Source: an uncultured Prevotellaceae bacterium
GTDB lineage: Bacteria > Bacteroidota > Bacteroidia > Bacteroidales > Bacteroidaceae
NCBI GenBank assembly: GCA_900315745.1
Contig: ONAG01000040.1
Coordinates: forward strand, 1 to 64,000
Length of the DNA stretch: 64,000 bases
Direction of reading: 5' to 3'
Below, one piece after another: positions 24,006 to 31,419 of the stretch. A program made the translations under genes and the position numbers. The notes under the pieces are model-generated. The model was not told the origin of the DNA, ran no database searches, and was given only the letters and a program-made list of their open reading frames with translations. Position 1 is the first letter of the stretch; every line of letters begins with the position of its first letter.

Positions 24006-26060
24006 ATGAAAAAAATACGACTCTTATTGACTTCCCTGCTTGCCATCATATCTTATGGTTCAACCTCGGCACAAGGTTGGCCAGCCAACTACGATGGCGT
24101 GATGCTGCAAGCATTCTACTGGGACTCATTCACCCCGTCGCAATGGAGAACCCTCGAATCGCAGGCTTCAGACATCACCCCATATTTCTCACTCGTATGG
24201 GTGCCGCAAAGCGGGCGCACGGGCAATGCACAGTCCATGGGCTATGACCCTCTCTACTGGTATGACCAAAACAGCAGTTTTGGAAATGAGGCTCAACTGA
24301 AATCCATGATACAGACATTCAAGACACAAGGCACAGGTGTCATTGCCGATGTCGTGATAAACCATCGCAGCAACGTCTCCAACTGGGTGGACTTCCCACA
24401 AGAGACAAATCCCTATGATGGCAAGACATACCAAATGCTCTCCACAGATATCTGCCGCGACGATGACGGAGGGGCTACTCTCAACTGGGCAAACCAAAAC
24501 GGTTATTCACTAAGTCCAAACAACGACACCGGAGAAGGATGGGGCGGAATGCGCGACCTCGACCACAAAAGCCAAAATGTGCAGGAAAATGTGAAAGCGT
24601 ACCTGAAATACCTCATCAACTATTTAGGATACACTGGATTCAGATACGACATGGTGAAAGGCTACAGCGGCTCCTACACGGGCATGTACAACGCCGACTG
24701 CGGCGTGCCATTCTCCGTGGGCGAATGTTGGGACGGAACTGTCACCATAAAGAACTGGATTGAAGCTACACGTGCCAATGACGCAATACAAAGCGCTGCC
24801 TTTGACTTCCAATTCAGATACACAGTGCGCAATGCCATCAACAGACGCGACTGGACATACCTTGGCAAACAGAATGAGGGCAACTGGCCTCTGATGAGCA
24901 GCAACTACAACAGCGGCAACTACAGACGCTATGCTGTCACATTCGTGGAGAACCACGACACCGAGCGCCGCTCCAATGCCGCCCAGGACCCCATCGTACG
25001 CGACACATTGGCTGCAAACGCATACCTGCTCGCCATGCCTGGCACACCATGCGTGTTCATGACTCACTGGATGGCTTACAAGCAAGACATCAAGATGATG
25101 ATAAACGCACGTAAGGTGGCTGGAATTCACAGCATGAGCAACTACGCCAACTTCGCCAACAACACCAACTACTACGTGGTGAAGGTTTCTGGCGAGAAAG
25201 CTGACTTGCTGGCAGCAGTAGGCACTGACGCCACAACTTACACTCCAAGTTCGCGTTACCAAAAAATCCTCTCTGGTTACCATTACGCCTATTTCTTGGA
25301 CAAGAATGCAGAAATTGCATGGGTTGACCTTCCATCAGGCAACTACGACGGCATGCAAAAAGCTACTCTTGTTGCCGTGAGCAACGACGAGGCTGCCACT
25401 CTCGTTTACACCACAGATGGAACAGACCCTACTCCTCAAAGCAACAAGGTTGTCAGCGGCACGACCATTGACATTCCAACTGGTGAGACAACATTGAAAG
25501 TGGGTCTGCTGAAAAATGGCGCAGTAAGCAGCATCACAACAAGACAATATGCCATTTCTTCTTTCGAGCCATACGATTTCGACGTTTATGTAAATACTGA
25601 CGCCGTGGGATGGACCAGCGTGAACTTCTGGTCTTGGGGTGGTGATGGAACTCATTCCCCATCAAATTCCGCATGGCCTGGCGACAAGGTCAGCACCACC
25701 GTCAGCGTGGAAGGCAAGAATTGGTTCAAGAAGACCTACCACATCAACAACGCCACCGACGAAGTGAATTTCGTATTCAGCACGGGTACAGGCAGTCCGC
25801 AAACAGTGGATATCAATGGAATAAAGAACACCACGTTCTTCGAGATTTCAGCAAACAAGGATGGAAGCAAACATTTGGTGAACATCGTGCCAACCGCCAT
25901 CCATGAGTTGAATGCAGACGATAGCAAGATGGCTGACATTTACAGCATCGATGGCAGACTATTGCGAAAAGGCACCACCAACGCCAACAAGCAAGAAATG
26001 TTGCAAGGTCTTCCTCAAGGCATATATGTCATTGGCGGCAAGAAAGTTCTCGTACGCTAA
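24006..26060 (+). CDS. Secreted alpha-amylase (GH13) with CBM26-like module and sorting tail
   Basis: 684-residue endo-acting starch hydrolase. Signal peptide at about 1-22 (TSAQ). The GH13 barrel shows VVINHRS (~115-121), GFRYDMVKG with the nucleophile Asp (~213), VGECWDG with the acid/base Glu (~239) and ENHDTER (~317). Next are a chitobiase-C-like beta domain (about 440-515, VYTTDGTDPTP) and a CBM26-like starch-binding module (about 520-615, SVNFWSWGGDG). The end (YSIDGRLLRKG...GIYVIGGKKVLVR) resembles a type IX secretion C-terminal domain. It is monocistronic, with a LacI-type operator upstream and a terminator downstream, so it probably acts outside the cell as the SusG counterpart of this locus. 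Confidence 0.92.
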   Translation: MKKIRLLLTSLLAIISYGSTSAQGWPANYDGVMLQAFYWDSFTPSQWRTLESQASDITPYFSLVWVPQSGRTGNAQSMGYDPLYWYDQNSSFGNEAQLKSMIQTFKTQGTGVIADVVINHRSNVSNWVDFPQETNPYDGKTYQMLSTDICRDDDGGATLNWANQNGYSLSPNNDTGEGWGGMRDLDHKSQNVQENVKAYLKYLINYLGYTGFRYDMVKGYSGSYTGMYNADCGVPFSVGECWDGTVTIKNWIEATRANDAIQSAAFDFQFRYTVRNAINRRDWTYLGKQNEGNWPLMSSNYNSGNYRRYAVTFVENHDTERRSNAAQDPIVRDTLAANAYLLAMPGTPCVFMTHWMAYKQDIKMMINARKVAGIHSMSNYANFANNTNYYVVKVSGEKADLLAAVGTDATTYTPSSRYQKILSGYHYAYFLDKNAEIAWVDLPSGNYDGMQKATLVAVSNDEAATLVYTTDGTDPTPQSNKVVSGTTIDIPTGETTLKVGLLKNGAVSSITTRQYAISSFEPYDFDVYVNTDAVGWTSVNFWSWGGDGTHSPSNSAWPGDKVSTTVSVEGKNWFKKTYHINNATDEVNFVFSTGTGSPQTVDINGIKNTTFFEISANKDGSKHLVNIVPTAIHELNADDSKMADIYSIDGRLLRKGTTNANKQEMLQGLPQGIYVIGGKKVLVR

Positions 26061-26095
26061 TGTGCACCAATGCAAATAACAGAAAAAGCAAAAAG

Positions 26096-26126
26096 CCTGC
26101 CCTCCTCAAAAAAGGGCAGGTTTTTT
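26096..26126 (+). terminator. Terminator of the alpha-amylase gene
   Basis: 8-bp stem CCTGCCCT / AGGGCAGG with a 9-base loop and a run of six T residues. Confidence 0.88.
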
Positions 26127-26134
26127 CAATCATA

Positions 26135-26166
26135 TTTGCAGAACTCATATTTTTCGCTTAAATTTG
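26135..26166 (+). promoter_or_regulatory. Promoter of the GH53 gene
   Basis: TTTG (26135-26138), 20 bases, TAAATTTG (26159-26166): a full Bacteroidota promoter, unlike the amylase and susC promoters. It implies a leader of about 120 bases, in which AATAGT/ACTATT could form a short hairpin. No LacI-type operator is visible. Confidence 0.72.
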
Positions 26167-26295
26167 CTCTCGAAAACCAAAAACCAACAATTTACTAAAA
26201 TAAAAACGACATTTGACTGGCGACAATAGTTTCAGACTATTCTCATGAGTGTTCCTTGGGAACAGAGCCATGCCAACAATCAAAACCTAACAAAA

Positions 26296-27567
26296 ATGAG
26301 AAAATACTTTTACATCCTATGCGCCCTGACTTTGTTTGGCAACCTACCTTGTTTCGCACAAGCCAAATATGTGGGAGGCGACATCTCGCTCTTGCCTTCT
26401 TACGTATCTCATGGAGCAAAATATTACGACATCAATGGTAATGCAATAGCTTCACCTCTCTCCTACTTCGGCGAACAGGGCATGAACGCCATGCGAGTCC
26501 GACTTTTCGTCAACCCAGAGAATGCGTCCGCAGAAGACAAAGGTCAGGGTGTGGTGCAAGACCTTGAATATGTCAAGAACTTGGGAAAGCAAATCAAGGA
26601 TGCCGGCATGGCTTTCATGCTCGACTTCCATTATTCCGACTCATGGGCAGACCCGGCAAAACAATGGACTCCCAATGCATGGGCAAGCCTGAGCGACACA
26701 CAGCTATATGACAAAATCTATGAATACACCAAGGAGGTGCTGCAGGCAATGAATGCTGCAGGTGCCACCCCTGACTTCATCCAGACTGGCAACGAAATAA
26801 GTTACGGCATGCTGTGGGGAAAAGTGAACACTTCATCCCCCAAAAAATGCTACCCAAACAACAACGACAATTGGCCGAGATTCACCACATTGCTGAAAAG
26901 GGCTGTGCAAGCCTGCCGAGAGGAATGTCCTTCTGCAAAAGTGATAATACATACTGAGCGGGTAGCACAACCCAACAACCTGAAGGCTTTCTATCAAAAG
27001 ATTAAAGATTATGACGTTGACTACGACATTATCGGACTTTCATACTATTCTTACTATCATGGCAATCTCAACGCACTCAACACAGCACTCACGCAAATGG
27101 AAAGCACCTTTGCCGACAAGAAGATAATGTTAGTGGAAGTGGGTTATTACCATGATTGGCAACCTAACAATGTGAGTTACGACCTTTCTTCGACATATCC
27201 CATCAATGGCGAGGGACAAAAAGCATTCACTTCGGCTCTCATCAACATCTTGAAGTCACATGCCAACGTAAATGGTCTCTTCTGGTGGTGGATGGAAGCA
27301 AACGAATATGGCCTTGACTGGAACACCAAGCGCGTTACAGATGGATGGTACAATGCAGGACTCTTCGACAACCAAAATGGCAAGGCATTGCCTGCACTCT
27401 ACGTGCTAAAAGATTTCATCGAGGGCACAAAAGTCAATGGCATCAGCAACGATCCCAACATGCCACAACATTACTACACCATCGACGGCAAACACCTGAG
27501 TGAAAACGAGGCTCTTAACCGCAAAGGCTTATATATCTTGAAAGGAAAGAAGATCTTGAGAAAGTAA
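26296..27567 (+). CDS. GH53 endo-beta-1,4-galactanase
   Basis: 423-residue secreted enzyme, ATG at 26296 chosen because it opens directly onto a signal peptide (MRKYFYILCALTLFGN...FAQA). The GH53 signatures are clear: GGDISLLPSY near the N-terminus, NAMRVRLFVNP, LDFHYSDSWADP, then QTGNEISYGMLW with the acid/base Glu and MLVEVGYY with the nucleophile Glu, and FWWWMEANE. It would cut the beta-1,4-galactan of type I arabinogalactan (pectin side chains). The last ~35 residues (YYTIDGKHLSE...GLYILKGKKILRK) look like a type IX sorting tail. Its substrate does not fit the adjoining starch genes, and its promoter lacks their operator. Confidence 0.9.
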   Translation: MRKYFYILCALTLFGNLPCFAQAKYVGGDISLLPSYVSHGAKYYDINGNAIASPLSYFGEQGMNAMRVRLFVNPENASAEDKGQGVVQDLEYVKNLGKQIKDAGMAFMLDFHYSDSWADPAKQWTPNAWASLSDTQLYDKIYEYTKEVLQAMNAAGATPDFIQTGNEISYGMLWGKVNTSSPKKCYPNNNDNWPRFTTLLKRAVQACREECPSAKVIIHTERVAQPNNLKAFYQKIKDYDVDYDIIGLSYYSYYHGNLNALNTALTQMESTFADKKIMLVEVGYYHDWQPNNVSYDLSSTYPINGEGQKAFTSALINILKSHANVNGLFWWWMEANEYGLDWNTKRVTDGWYNAGLFDNQNGKALPALYVLKDFIEGTKVNGISNDPNMPQHYYTIDGKHLSENEALNRKGLYILKGKKILRK

Positions 27568-27588
27568 GATTTTCTGTTTTCAGATTTT

Positions 27589-27663
27589 TTATTGAGCCTT
27601 GGATAACTCTACATCTACGATGTACTTGATTTCGTCTTCGGATATGTGTTTGGAGTTTGCCAT
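27589..27663 (-). pseudogene. Possible 24-codon gene remnant
   Basis: A 24-codon frame from ATG at 27663 to TAA at 27589 reads MANSKHISEDEIKYIVDVEL and four more residues. It resembles the N-terminal start of longer phage or mobile-element proteins (SEDEIKYIVDVE..KAQQ) that I recall from Bacteroidota, ending abruptly at a stop. It lies next to a 12-bp inverted repeat. It may be a decayed leftover of an inserted element, or chance. Confidence 0.25.
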
Positions 27664-27670
27664 AAAAGAA

Positions 27671-27701
27671 CCGCTAATTTTGTTTTGTACAAAATTAGCG
27701 G
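27671..27701. repeat. 12-bp perfect inverted repeat
   Basis: CCGCTAATTTTG and CAAAATTAGCGG separated by seven bases. On neither strand is it followed by a clear T-tract, so it may be a terminator remnant, a protein site or the end of a lost element. Confidence 0.6.
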
Positions 27702-27731
27702 TTGAAATATGTAGTTAAAAGGACATTATTT

Positions 27732-27893
27732 TCAGTTATCTAAAATGAGTTTGTAGAGAGGAATTCCCAGCAATGGTGTTAGATATCCGCAGAAACAGAA
27801 ATAAACGATGGCATCCACCCATCCTGTCTTGAGTCTTGGACCAAAAAAAGGATAGAGGATGACGGCCAGAATAAAATTAATAACTACAAACAT
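27732..27893 (-). CDS. Small hydrophobic membrane protein, 53 residues
   Basis: A 53-residue frame (MFVVINFILAVILYPFFGPR...) with two hydrophobic helices, at about 1-17 and 28-50, separated by a short basic loop (PRLKTGW). It has a purine-rich ribosome site (AAAGGGAAAGG) directly before ATG and a well-formed promoter upstream (27922-27952), which argues that it is real. I do not recognise the family. The length and hairpin topology recall small stress-related membrane proteins such as YqaE/Pmp3, but no clear motif supports that. Confidence 0.6.
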   Translation of the reverse strand: MFVVINFILAVILYPFFGPRLKTGWVDAIVYFCFCGYLTPLLGIPLYKLILDN

Positions 27894-27921
27894 AACCTTT
27901 CCCTTTCTTTATTTCTCACCA

Positions 27922-27952
27922 CAAATATAGTCATTTTTTTGAAAAATGTCAA
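27922..27952 (-). promoter_or_regulatory. Promoter of the 53-residue membrane protein
   Basis: Minus strand TTGAC (27952-27948), 18 bases, TATATTTG (27929-27922), about 28 bases before the ATG at 27893. Confidence 0.65.
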
Positions 27953-28046
27953 GGGGAAAATCCCTATTTGTAATGGGGGAAATTCCTTTATCTGTGTTTT
28001 CTGGACAGGTGTTATTTTGTTTTGAGAGAGTTTTGGAGTTGTTGCC

Positions 28047-28065
28047 CAAAAACCCCTTTTGGGGT
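28047..28065 (-). terminator. Terminator after ABC transporter gene
   Basis: Minus strand: ACCCC, loop AAAA, GGGGT, followed by TTTT. It lies about 35 bases past the stop at 28100. Confidence 0.65.
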
Positions 28066-28099
28066 CATCCAGTTTCAGAAAACAGGTAATGTCTGGTCT

Positions 28100-29773
28100 T
28101 CAGATCTTCTCTATTTTGAGAGTTTGATTGCAATAATCTATTACGGCAGGACGGTGAGTGATGAATATCACCGTCTTGTCATGTTTTTCAAGGATATTTT
28201 TCAAGAGCTTTCGTTCAGTCTCTGGGTCGAGAGCACTGGTAGCCTCGTCGAAAAGCATTATGGAGCGGTCACGCAACAAGGCACGTGCAATGGCGATGCG
28301 CTGTGCCTGTCCCTCGCTCAAGCCACCACCCGACTCCGAACAGACAGTGTCGAGACCTTCTGGCAAGTCGAGAACAAAGTCGGCACAACTGGTCTTAAGG
28401 GCTTCCACAAGTTCCTCATCCGTTGCATTAAGTTTACCCAACAACAAATTGTCGCGAATGGTTCCACTTAGCATTGTATTGCCCTGGGGTACATAGACAA
28501 AATTGCAACGCATAAGAGGAGAAAGTGGCTTTTCCTCCCTTTTGTTGTATATTAGGACTTTGCCATCTTGAGGCTTCATCAAAGCCAATATCATCCTAAC
28601 AAGGGTGGTCTTGCCAGCTCCTGTCTCACCAAGGATGGCAGTACAACTGCCAGGCTTGAAATCAAATGAAAGATCATCTATCACCTTGGTTCCATCCTCA
28701 TAAGAAAAAGAAACATCTTCAAGTTTCACCCCACAAGGACCTTTTACATACACAGGACTGCCTTGCTCTTCCATTGGATTGTCCTCCAACTCCATCAAGC
28801 GCTCCGCAGATGTAAAGACATAAACAAATTCTGGTATAAGTTTGGTAAGGTTTCTGGCAGGATACTGCACACGGTTTACCAATTGCAAGAAAGCCGTCAT
28901 GCCACCAAAAGTAAGGGTGTGGTTCGACAGACGTATGGCACCCCAAAGGAAGGCGATGAGATAACCGAGGGAAAAACCAAAATTCAAAATGAAATTTGCT
29001 ATAACTGAGAACCAAGTACGTCTGACCACATTTTGACGATATTCTACTTGAGTGTTCTCCAACTTGTCAATCATGGCATCGTCGCTTTCCATGATTTTTA
29101 TGAGCATCCTGTTTTGTACTGTCTCTGTCAACACACTCTGAATTTTGGAATCAGATGCTCTCACATCCTTTGACAGGTCCCTCATTTTATTCATGTACAA
29201 CCTGCTTAGCAAAGCGACCACAGGAATCATGATGACAAGTATGATTGACAATAACTTGTCAAGCATATAGAGATAGATGAACGCTCCCAAAAAGAGAGTA
29301 AGGGTTGACACCGAGCTTGGAAGAATCTCTGTTAGAAAATTTATCACATTGTTAACATCTACAGACAGTCTGTTGATGACATCTCCACTATGCCTTTTCT
29401 CCTTGCTATGCCATTCAGACCGCAAAATGCGGTCAAGAATGCGCTGCTGCATCCTGTTCCGAGCTTTTACACCGAGAATGTTCTTCACCCACACCGATGA
29501 AATACTGAGAGCGAAATTAGCCAATGTGATAATTGCCATGATGCCAACACCCCAATAAATGGAACCAGGCTTCACACCAGCAGCGATGTCAATGGCATTT
29601 TGTATTGCCCATACAGCAGATAGACTGACAACCACTTCAAGCAGTCCGATGGAAGCATTGAGGATTGCCTGAAAACGGTTTCCTTTCCATGCCACCCAAA
29701 GCCACTGCAAAATTTCCTTCGCAGTGTAGTTGCTCTCCTTTGGTGTAAAGTATTGCTTTAATCTCTTGAACAT
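28100..29773 (-). CDS. ABC exporter, fused permease and ATPase
   Basis: 557-residue inner-membrane half-transporter. The N-terminal ~310 residues hold about six transmembrane helices of the type I ABC exporter fold. The C-terminal nucleotide-binding domain has Walker A GETGAGKTT (~385), the signature LSEGQAQRIAIARALL (~487) and Walker B IMLFDEATSALD (~507), then the H-loop FITHRP. It would work as a homodimer, possibly exporting lipids or drugs as MsbA or similar proteins do. The substrate cannot be read from the sequence. It lies 21 bases after nadK in the same direction, so the two may share a transcript. Confidence 0.85.
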   Translation of the reverse strand: MFKRLKQYFTPKESNYTAKEILQWLWVAWKGNRFQAILNASIGLLEVVVSLSAVWAIQNAIDIAAGVKPGSIYWGVGIMAIITLANFALSISSVWVKNILGVKARNRMQQRILDRILRSEWHSKEKRHSGDVINRLSVDVNNVINFLTEILPSSVSTLTLFLGAFIYLYMLDKLLSIILVIMIPVVALLSRLYMNKMRDLSKDVRASDSKIQSVLTETVQNRMLIKIMESDDAMIDKLENTQVEYRQNVVRRTWFSVIANFILNFGFSLGYLIAFLWGAIRLSNHTLTFGGMTAFLQLVNRVQYPARNLTKLIPEFVYVFTSAERLMELEDNPMEEQGSPVYVKGPCGVKLEDVSFSYEDGTKVIDDLSFDFKPGSCTAILGETGAGKTTLVRMILALMKPQDGKVLIYNKREEKPLSPLMRCNFVYVPQGNTMLSGTIRDNLLLGKLNATDEELVEALKTSCADFVLDLPEGLDTVCSESGGGLSEGQAQRIAIARALLRDRSIMLFDEATSALDPETERKLLKNILEKHDKTVIFITHRPAVIDYCNQTLKIEKI

Positions 29774-29794
29774 ATACAGGTATTCAAAAAATAA

Positions 29795-30682
29795 TTATCT
29801 TGTATCAGCCCCCCACATCATCTTTTCACGCAATGTGTGAAAATATTTCTGACAATGTCTCTTTATGATCCTTACGCGGAACGGTGCCTTTCTTATTACA
29901 AGCGACGTTTCCTCACTGCATTTCTCCGACCTGCCATCCACGGCAACTAAGAAATTGTGGCTTCGGCTCTCAACACTCACCTTCACCACTGCATCCTCCG
30001 GCAACACAATGGGCCTGACATTCAGACTATGAGGAGCCACCGGCGTGAGACACATGACTCCCGAATGTGGTGCTATGATGGGACCACCATTCGACAGTGA
30101 ATAGGCAGTGCTGCCTGTTGGCGTACTGACAATCAAGCCGTCAGCTTGATAGGTCACCAAATGGTCGCCGTCTATGCAAGTCCTTATGCTTATCATCGAC
30201 GCATTGTCGCGCTTGAGCACCGCTATGTCGTTGAGAGCATACGGACAACCCTCAAGCTGGTCTTCGCCTTCGGTTTCCACCATCATCACAGAATGTTCTT
30301 CCACCTTGTAATCATTTCGGTAGATGGCAGACAACGATTGCTCTATCTCAGCAGGACCCACGTCGGCAAGGAAACCAAGCCTTCCCATATTGATACCAAC
30401 AATGGGATAGCCTTTCTCCCCCACCCTGCTTGCAGCCTTGAGGAAAGTGCCATCACCTCCCATTGAGATTACATAATCCACATTGAAATCATCATTGGCA
30501 AACACGCCATCTGCCTTGACATCGATATGCAGGTCTTCTGTAAGGAAAAGGTAAAATTCCCTATCGATAAACACCTGAGCCTTGCGTTCCGAAAGAAACG
30601 ACAGCACCTTTTGTATCGACGCAGACTTCTTGGCCTGGTATATGTTGCCGAATATGGCAAATCGCAATTTTCTTGTCGTCAT
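29795..30682 (-). CDS. nadK: NAD kinase
   Basis: 295-residue cytoplasmic enzyme that phosphorylates NAD to NADP. The family motifs are present: GGDGTFL (~78), NDIAVLKRD, and the glycine and serine-rich VSTPTGSTAYSLSNGGPI. I chose ATG at 30682 (MTTRKLRFAIFGN); an upstream ATG at 30721 would add 13 residues and overlap the promoter. A TATTTTTG element lies 26 bases upstream. It is divergent from the DJ-1 gene and probably co-transcribed with the ABC exporter. Confidence 0.95.
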   Translation of the reverse strand: MTTRKLRFAIFGNIYQAKKSASIQKVLSFLSERKAQVFIDREFYLFLTEDLHIDVKADGVFANDDFNVDYVISMGGDGTFLKAASRVGEKGYPIVGINMGRLGFLADVGPAEIEQSLSAIYRNDYKVEEHSVMMVETEGEDQLEGCPYALNDIAVLKRDNASMISIRTCIDGDHLVTYQADGLIVSTPTGSTAYSLSNGGPIIAPHSGVMCLTPVAPHSLNVRPIVLPEDAVVKVSVESRSHNFLVAVDGRSEKCSEETSLVIRKAPFRVRIIKRHCQKYFHTLREKMMWGADTR

Positions 30683-30707
30683 TGTCTTAGCGATGAAGAT
30701 TGGGTTG

Positions 30708-30715
30708 CAAAAATA
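30708..30715 (-). promoter_or_regulatory. -7 element of nadK
   Basis: Minus strand TATTTTTG, 26 bases before the nadK ATG. Confidence 0.5.
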
Positions 30716-30768
30716 AGACATTTTAATGAGATTTATGCAGCAGATTCGTAAAAAACTGATTTTTTACG

Positions 30769-30776
30769 TAATTTTG
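30769..30776 (+). promoter_or_regulatory. -7 element of the DJ-1 gene
   Basis: TAATTTTG, 43 bases before the ATG at 30819. Confidence 0.5.
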
Positions 30777-30818
30777 CAGTACATATCATTACAATAGACA
30801 AACCAACAAGATTCATAT

Positions 30819-31388
30819 ATGGCAAAAATTTTCGTTTTTTTGGCAGATGGTTTCGAAGAAATCGAAGCATTAGCTCCAGTAGATATCCTTAGACGGGGAG
30901 GACAGGATGTATATACAGTAAGCACCAATGGCTCATCATGGGTGACTGGTTCTCACGGCATAACAGTGAAAGCCGACATGCTGTTCGAGGATGCCCCTCT
31001 CGAACAAGCCGACATGCTTCTACTGCCAGGAGGAATGCCTGGCTCCAAAAACCTCGACGAACATGAGGGCGTGCGTAAGGCGTTGGTGGCTCAAGACCAA
31101 CGCAAAGGACGCATAGGAGCCATCTGCGCCGCTCCAATGGTACTCGGACACTTGGGACTGTTGAAAGGCAGACGTGCCACTTGCTCACCTGGGTTCGAGA
31201 GCCATCTCACGGGAGCAGAATACACAAAGGAACTATATACCATAGACGGACACATCATAACTGGTGAAGGACCTGCAGCCTCACTGCCTTACGCCTACCG
31301 CATCCTCGAAATGTTCGCCGACAAGAAAACCGTACAAGAATTGCAGTACAAGATGCAGTACCTGCACCTCATTGGACAGCAACCATAG
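30819..31388 (+). CDS. DJ-1/PfpI family protein (YajL/ThiJ-like)
   Basis: 189-residue cytoplasmic protein of the DJ-1 superfamily. It shows the conserved Glu (DGFEEIEAL, Glu14), LLPGGMPG and the nucleophile-elbow cysteine in GAICAAP (Cys103). Members include glyoxalase or deglycase-like enzymes and oxidative-stress chaperones; the exact activity is debated and not determined here. It lies 31 bases before recG in the same direction and may share its message. Confidence 0.88.
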   Translation: MAKIFVFLADGFEEIEALAPVDILRRGGQDVYTVSTNGSSWVTGSHGITVKADMLFEDAPLEQADMLLLPGGMPGSKNLDEHEGVRKALVAQDQRKGRIGAICAAPMVLGHLGLLKGRRATCSPGFESHLTGAEYTKELYTIDGHIITGEGPAASLPYAYRILEMFADKKTVQELQYKMQYLHLIGQQP

Positions 31389-31419
31389 CCACCATCGAGC
31401 ATACCAACACGACACAAGA

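Noticed and set aside
26245..26295. 17-codon upstream extension of the GH53 gene
   Set aside because: It would place a hydrophilic segment before the signal peptide; ATG at 26296 gives a standard leader.
31264..31419. 52-codon upstream extension of recG
   Set aside because: It overlaps the DJ-1 gene and is unlike RecG; the family start fits ATG at 31420.
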